Origin: Pseudomonas resinovorans NBRC 106553
Lineage (GTDB): Bacteria; Pseudomonadota; Gammaproteobacteria; Pseudomonadales; Pseudomonadaceae
Assembly (NCBI RefSeq): GCF_000412695.1
Contig: NC_021499.1
Coordinates: 2,914,001 to 2,978,000 of the forward strand
Direction of reading: 5' to 3'
Length of the DNA: 64,000 nt
This document shows, piece after piece, positions 60,183-64,000 of the stretch (the first letter of the stretch is position 1; each line of letters begins with the position of its first letter). Made by a program: the position numbers and the translations under genes. The notes under the pieces were generated by a model. The model was not told the origin of the DNA. It saw only the letters and a list, made by a program, of their open reading frames with translations, and did no database searches.

Positions 60183-62705
60183 ATGGCTTCATCCTTCCCA
60201 CCGCCCCATCGGGATGCCGTGTCCTTCCGTCTACCCCCTGATCATCTTGTCCGTCCGCGCCTGCGCGATTCGCTGCTCCAGGCCGATTGCCGCCTGCGCC
60301 TGCTCTGCGCGCCCGCCGGCAGTGGCAAGAGCGTATTGCTGAAGGAGTGCCTGCAACAGCGCCCGGCGTCTTGTCGCGCGGTATTCCTCGAACTGAACGG
60401 CAAGCGCCTTGGCCGGCAGGACTTGCTGGAGCGCCTGGCCGTTGCCCTGGAAGCACCTGATGCCAGTTGGGCGGGGGTGTGCCAACAGCTGGCCATGGTC
60501 AGCGGCGGGCTCTGGGTGGTACTGGACGACTACCCGCGCTTTCCCGACCGCGAGCTGGATGAGCTGCTCAATGACCTGATCCAGTCTTCGCCGCGCCATG
60601 TCGCCTGGTGGATCGCCAGCCGCCGCCGGCCCGAACTGCAACTGGCCCGGCTGCTGCTGGATGGCGACCTGTTCGAGCTGGGGGCCGGCGAGCTGGCGTT
60701 CGATCTCCAGGAGTTGGTGATGCTGCTCGCCGGTCGCTGGCCCCGGGACGCCATCGATCACCTGCATCGGGATACCCGGGGGTGGTGCGCCGGCATCCGC
60801 CTGCACCTGCTGAGCCAGGGCCCCACTGGCGGCTCCGTGGCGTTCGACCCGGATCATCCGCTGGTGCTGGGCTACCTGCGCAGCGAGGTGCTCGACGAGT
60901 TGCCCGAGGATTGGCGCCAGGCCCTGTTCACCCTGGCCCTGCTGCCGCAGTTCGACGCCGCGCTCTGCGAACAGTTGCTGGGCGCCGGGGAGGGCGCGCG
61001 ACTGCTGGAGCAGCTGGTGAACTGCGGCTTGTTCATCGAGCCGGCCGGGGAGGGTGGCTATTCGTTCCAGATGCAGCCGGTACAGGCCCGGGTGCTTGCC
61101 GGCCAGTTACCGGAGCCCATGGTCAAGGCCGTGTTTCGCCGGGCTTGCCAGTGGTACCTGGGCCAGGACAAGGTGCGTCAGGCGCTGGAGTACTCGGTCA
61201 AGGCCGGGCAGATGGACGTGGCGGCCAGCCTGATGCAGCGCTATTCCAACGACCTGCTGCTGCAGGGTCGCAGCTTGATGGAGCTGATGAACCTGCGCCG
61301 TGAGCTCCCTGCGGAGCTGCTGACCAGTACCCCGCGACTGACCGTGCTCAATGCCTGGACCCTGATGCTCAGCGGCCGGCTGGACGAAGCCGAGGCGTAC
61401 ACCGAACGGCTGGGCGACTTCCTGCCCCAGGGCGATGTCCGCCGCCAGCACGAGCTGGTGGCCCAGTGGAAAGCCCTCCACGGCAACCTGGCCTTTCACC
61501 GTGGGCAGCCCGAGCGTGCCCGCGAACTGCTGGCCGAGGCGCTGGCCGAACTGTCGTCGCGTTCCTGGGGCCAACGCCTGTTCTCCCGCGCCTTGCAGGT
61601 CGAGCAGGCGTTGATCGACGGACGCCTGGACGAGGCCGCGGAACTCAACCGCGCCGCCACCAAGGAAGCGCGCCAGCACGCCAGCCTGGCCATGGAGGCC
61701 GTGCTGGTCCTGGGCCATGTGAAGTTGCTGGAGATCCGCGGTGAACTGCTGCGCGCCGAAACTCTGCTCAAGCGCCTGTACAGCGAGCTCACCCAGGCCT
61801 GGGACAATGAACCGAGCCCCATGCGCGGGCGCGTGCAACTGCGCCGCGCGATGCTGCTGACGCAGCAGGGGCGCTACCCGGAAGCGGCCCGCGAGTTCCA
61901 GTCGGGCCAGCAGGAAGCCCTGGATTGCGGTGACCCGGCGGCGTTCTGGGGCTACCTGGGCCTGGCCGAACTGGACGCCCTGCAGGGCGATCCGGATGCC
62001 GCCTACCAACGTATCGCCGACGCGGAACGCTTCATGCACTTCAGCCACGTCGACGAGGCGCTGTACCGTGGGCACCTCCTGCGCGCCCGCGCGCGCCTGT
62101 GGCTCAGCCAGGGCCGCGCGGCCCAGGCGGACAAGGTCCTGCGTTCGATGCCGGCGTCGATGCTGAATACCTCCCCCTACGGCGCACCCGAGTTGCACCT
62201 GGGCCTGCGCCTGCTGCAACTGCAGGCGCGCCTGGCCGTCGGCGACCTGGACCAGGCGCTGCCGGAACTGACCGCCCTGCATGCCCGGGCACTGGCGGAG
62301 GGCCGGCGGGTGGTGGCCTGCGAGGTTGGCTTCAGCCTGGTGGAGGGGCTCTACGCCTCGAACAAGCCCGGCCAGGCCAAGCAGCTGCTGCTGGACACCC
62401 TGGCCCTGGCCCGGCAACTGGGCCTGGCCAGTGCCGAACGGGCCTTCGCCCTGCGCAGCCCGGCACTGATGCGCTGGGCCGGGGATGCCTCTCGCGGTGA
62501 CGGCGAACCGGTCGCGCTGCTCACCCGACGGGAAATGGAAGTGCTCAAGCTGGTGGCCCAGGGGCTGGCCAACCAGCAGATAGCCGAGGCGCTGTTCATC
62601 TCCCTGCACACGGTGAAGACCCATGCCCAGCGCATCAACTTCAAGCTCGGGGTGGAGCGCCGGACCCAGGCCCTGGTGCGGGCGAAGGAGTTGGGGTTGG
62701 TGTGA
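60183..62705 (+). CDS. MalT-type LuxR family transcriptional regulator
   Basis: An ~840-residue STAND-ATPase regulator. The N-terminal NTPase has Walker A CAPAGSGKSVLLKECLQ and an Asp-rich Walker B at LWVVLDDYP; a winged-helix region and many TPR-like helical repeats follow, and a LuxR-type helix-turn-helix ends the protein (LTRREMEVLKLVAQGLANQQIAEALFISLHTVKTHAQRINFKLGVERRTQAL). Such regulators bind an inducer and ATP, then oligomerise on promoters. A GTG 25 codons upstream is possible, but family sequence begins near MASSFPPPHRD. Candidate targets are the tsdBA pair behind it and the DUF1329 gene ahead. Confidence 0.9.
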   Translation: MASSFPPPHRDAVSFRLPPDHLVRPRLRDSLLQADCRLRLLCAPAGSGKSVLLKECLQQRPASCRAVFLELNGKRLGRQDLLERLAVALEAPDASWAGVCQQLAMVSGGLWVVLDDYPRFPDRELDELLNDLIQSSPRHVAWWIASRRRPELQLARLLLDGDLFELGAGELAFDLQELVMLLAGRWPRDAIDHLHRDTRGWCAGIRLHLLSQGPTGGSVAFDPDHPLVLGYLRSEVLDELPEDWRQALFTLALLPQFDAALCEQLLGAGEGARLLEQLVNCGLFIEPAGEGGYSFQMQPVQARVLAGQLPEPMVKAVFRRACQWYLGQDKVRQALEYSVKAGQMDVAASLMQRYSNDLLLQGRSLMELMNLRRELPAELLTSTPRLTVLNAWTLMLSGRLDEAEAYTERLGDFLPQGDVRRQHELVAQWKALHGNLAFHRGQPERARELLAEALAELSSRSWGQRLFSRALQVEQALIDGRLDEAAELNRAATKEARQHASLAMEAVLVLGHVKLLEIRGELLRAETLLKRLYSELTQAWDNEPSPMRGRVQLRRAMLLTQQGRYPEAAREFQSGQQEALDCGDPAAFWGYLGLAELDALQGDPDAAYQRIADAERFMHFSHVDEALYRGHLLRARARLWLSQGRAAQADKVLRSMPASMLNTSPYGAPELHLGLRLLQLQARLAVGDLDQALPELTALHARALAEGRRVVACEVGFSLVEGLYASNKPGQAKQLLLDTLALARQLGLASAERAFALRSPALMRWAGDASRGDGEPVALLTRREMEVLKLVAQGLANQQIAEALFISLHTVKTHAQRINFKLGVERRTQALVRAKELGLV

Positions 62706-62728
62706 GTGGGGCGCGTGTTGGCTCGGGT

Positions 62729-62760
62729 TGATGGGTATCGTTGCACTCAACCCATCCTAC
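62729..62760. repeat. Half copy of the GTAGGATGGGTT-family repeat
   Basis: TGATGGGTATCG...CACTCAACCCATCCTAC matches the right half of the full elements at 6199-6270 and 13860-13931; the left half is missing. It is directly next to the long dispersed repeat copy B. Confidence 0.75.
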
Positions 62761-62788
62761 GATGCTGCTGCCTGATCGGTGTCTGACA

Positions 62789-63078
62789 CGAAGCAGAGGA
62801 GATGACGCCGCGCAAAGCGCCCCTTCAGTAGGCCGAGTGGAATCCTTGCAGAGGGGGACGAGCGGCATGGATGCCGCGAGAGCCGCGCAGGGCCATGGAT
62901 GGCCCTTCGCGGCGGGCCCCCGGCGCAAGGATGGAGAGAGGGGAGTTTGGCGAAGCCAAACCCGGATGTCGGGGCAAGCCCTTTGCTTCCTTTGGGGTGG
63001 GCGGCACTCCGTCGACTGCCAAAGGGAGTCGCCCGGGAAGGCGAAACAGAAAGCCGAGGCACACTCGGCAATGAACCG
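62789..63078 (-). repeat. Long dispersed repeat, copy B (~290 bp)
   Basis: Read on the minus strand this aligns with 19117-19394 through shared blocks GGTTC(A/G)TTG(C/T)CGAGTG, TGTTTCGCC, CCCGGGCGA, GGAAGCAAA, GCTTGCCCC, CATCCTTG, CCGGGGGC, CTGAAGGGGCG, GGCGTCATC and CTCTGCTTCG, with indels between. Like copy A it lies beside a GTAGGATGGG-family half element. It fills most of the 508-bp gap between the LuxR and DUF1329 genes and contains no credible gene. Confidence 0.8.
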
Positions 63079-63160
63079 AACACCCCATCTCCAAGCACGC
63101 TCCACACCGAATCTCTCAACCGGCATGAACCGTACCTTCCCCCGAGTCTCTGCGAAAAAT

Positions 63161-63186
63161 AAAAAAAGGCGGCCCGAAGGCCGCCT
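63161..63186 (-). terminator. Rho-independent terminator of the DUF1329 gene
   Basis: On the minus strand AGGCGGCC and GGCCGCCT pair around a TTCG tetraloop and run into a long T tract (TTTTTTTATTTTT), 28 bp after the DUF1329 stop. It lies just inside the repeat copy B end. Confidence 0.95.
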
Positions 63187-63213
63187 GAACGCGTCGAATG
63201 CAGAAGGTTTGGA

Positions 63214-64000
63214 TCAGCGCACGCCGGCCTGGCGCAGGGCGGCCGGGGTGTAGGCGGAGGCGGTGGCCTTGAAGCCGAACTCCAGGCTGCGCTTTTCCTC
63301 GTTCTTCAGGCCCACCACCGAGTAGCGGCCGGAGATCACGTCGTACAGCGCTTCGGCGGTGTAGCCGGGCACCTTGGCGTTGTAGTACTGCTGGATGTGA
63401 CCTTCACCCACGCGCCACAGCTGGCCACGCCCGTCGTAGTGGTCCACCAGGGCCAGCTGCCAGCTGTCCTCGTCGAAGTACATGTGGCGGGTGGCGTAGA
63501 TGTGGCGCTCGCCCGGCTTCAGCGTGCCCACCACTTCCCAGACGCGGTGCAGTTCGTAGCGGGTCAGGTCCTGGTTGATATGGCCCGGCTTGATGATCTG
63601 GTCGTAGGTCAGCCGCGGCGAATCCAGCTTGTAGGCGTTGTAGGGGATGTACATCTCCTTCTTGCCCACCAGCTTCCAGTCGTAGCGATCCGGCGCGCCG
63701 TTGTACATGTCGTAGTTGTCGGAGGTGGCCATGCCGTCGGCGGCGGTGGCCGGGCCGTCATAGGCCACCTGCGGGGCGCGGCGCACGCGGCGCTGGCCGG
63801 CGTTGTAGAGCCAGGCCATGCGCGGTTCGCTGACCTGGTCGATGGTCTCGTGGACCAGCAGTACGTTGCCGGCCAGGCGCGAAGGCGCGGTTACCCGCTG
63901 GATGAAGTAGAAGAGGATGTTGTCCGCCTTGCCCGGGGCCTGGTCGGCGAGGTTGCCCGGATAGGACACCTCATCCTCGAAGTGCACCATGCTGTAGGAA
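63214..64000 (-). CDS. DUF1329 family outer-membrane lipoprotein-sorting-like protein, 3' part
   Basis: The C-terminal ~262 residues of a DUF1329 protein; the frame remains open through the window end, so the N-terminus with its signal peptide is missing. Family phrases: NAGQRRVRRAPQVAYDGPATAADGMATSDNYDMYNGAPDRYDWKLVGKKEMYIPYN, RYELHRVWEVVGTLKPGERHIYATRHMYFDEDSWQ, and the ending AYTPAALRQAGVR. Members are exported, LolA/LolB-like beta-barrel-clamp folds often encoded with DUF1302 porin-like proteins and RND transporters; these would be expected just outside the window. Function unknown. A strong terminator follows. Confidence 0.92.
   Translation of the reverse strand, partial: SYSMVHFEDEVSYPGNLADQAPGKADNILFYFIQRVTAPSRLAGNVLLVHETIDQVSEPRMAWLYNAGQRRVRRAPQVAYDGPATAADGMATSDNYDMYNGAPDRYDWKLVGKKEMYIPYNAYKLDSPRLTYDQIIKPGHINQDLTRYELHRVWEVVGTLKPGERHIYATRHMYFDEDSWQLALVDHYDGRGQLWRVGEGHIQQYYNAKVPGYTAEALYDVISGRYSVVGLKNEEKRSLEFGFKATASAYTPAALRQAGVR

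Noticed and set aside
62757..63126. Arginine/serine-rich short proteins within repeat copy B and its counterpart in copy A
   Set aside because: Frames are not preserved between the two copies and indels disrupt them; such predicted proteins are a known annotation artefact of dispersed repeats.

Overview
The window is a 64 kb piece of a high-GC gammaproteobacterial chromosome that looks like Pseudomonas in the broad sense. The signs are two OprD-family porins, a Pseudomonas-type ten-cysteine metallothionein, a DUF1652-like protein, PA2169-type four-helix protein, MHS and FNT transporters, and many intergenic GTAGGATGGGTT-type palindromes. I saw no rRNA, tRNA, CRISPR array, phage or transposase gene. 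Nearly all of the window is ordinary core or accessory metabolism. The most unusual parts are its repeat elements, several redox proteins with extra heme domains, and a handful of regulatory sites.

Layout. 1-5 kb: the end of an OprD porin, an aldehyde dehydrogenase divergent from an MHS transporter, and a LysR regulator divergent from an SDR oxidoreductase (5-6 kb). 6-9 kb: a bestrophin-like channel and a TetR/NTF2-like pair. 8.9-13.8 kb: a five-gene caa3-type cytochrome oxidase operon whose subunit II carries two tandem cytochrome c domains and which has two subunit III genes. 13.9-17.6 kb: Rrf2 regulator, YfdC-like FNT channel, exported amidohydrolase and an Ohr peroxidase. 17.9-20.8 kb: stress-type small proteins, metallothionein, a block of repeats that has replaced the front of an mgtC-like gene, DUF1652 and an OhrR regulator. 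21-28 kb: cupin, GNAT, SnoaL-like protein, a tetraheme c / diheme b membrane pair, rlhA, thioesterase, CHAD protein and a quinone reductase/TetR divergent pair. 28.8-34.9 kb: nhaA, GNAT, OprD, an AT-rich 850-bp gap with a candidate sRNA, nitroreductase and an MDR dehydrogenase.

35-43 kb: an overlapping MscS-channel/AspT-type exchanger pair, then an AraC regulator divergent from a GMC alcohol dehydrogenase and an SdsA-type alkylsulfatase, with 21-bp-spaced direct repeats between them. The enzymes fit a route in which alkyl sulfate is hydrolysed to an alcohol and then oxidised. 43-46 kb: an exported octaheme cytochrome with a TPR tail and a DUF3015 protein. 46.6-52.9 kb: a tightly overlapped MoxR-DUF58-DUF4381-BatA-BatB/TPR-BatD operon. 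53-60 kb: exported HAD phosphatase, exported formylglycine-type sulfatase, a membrane protein with a spermidine-synthase-like domain, and a TsdB/TsdA-like cytochrome pair. 60-64 kb: a MalT-type LuxR regulator, the second copy of the long dispersed repeat, and the 3' part of a DUF1329 gene running off the window end.

Recurring themes are electron transfer by c-type cytochromes (at least seven proteins), sulfur-ester and thiosulfate metabolism (alkylsulfatase, sulfatase, TsdBA), and peroxide/metal stress (Ohr, OhrR, metallothionein). Functions are assigned from family motifs read by eye; no database search was possible.
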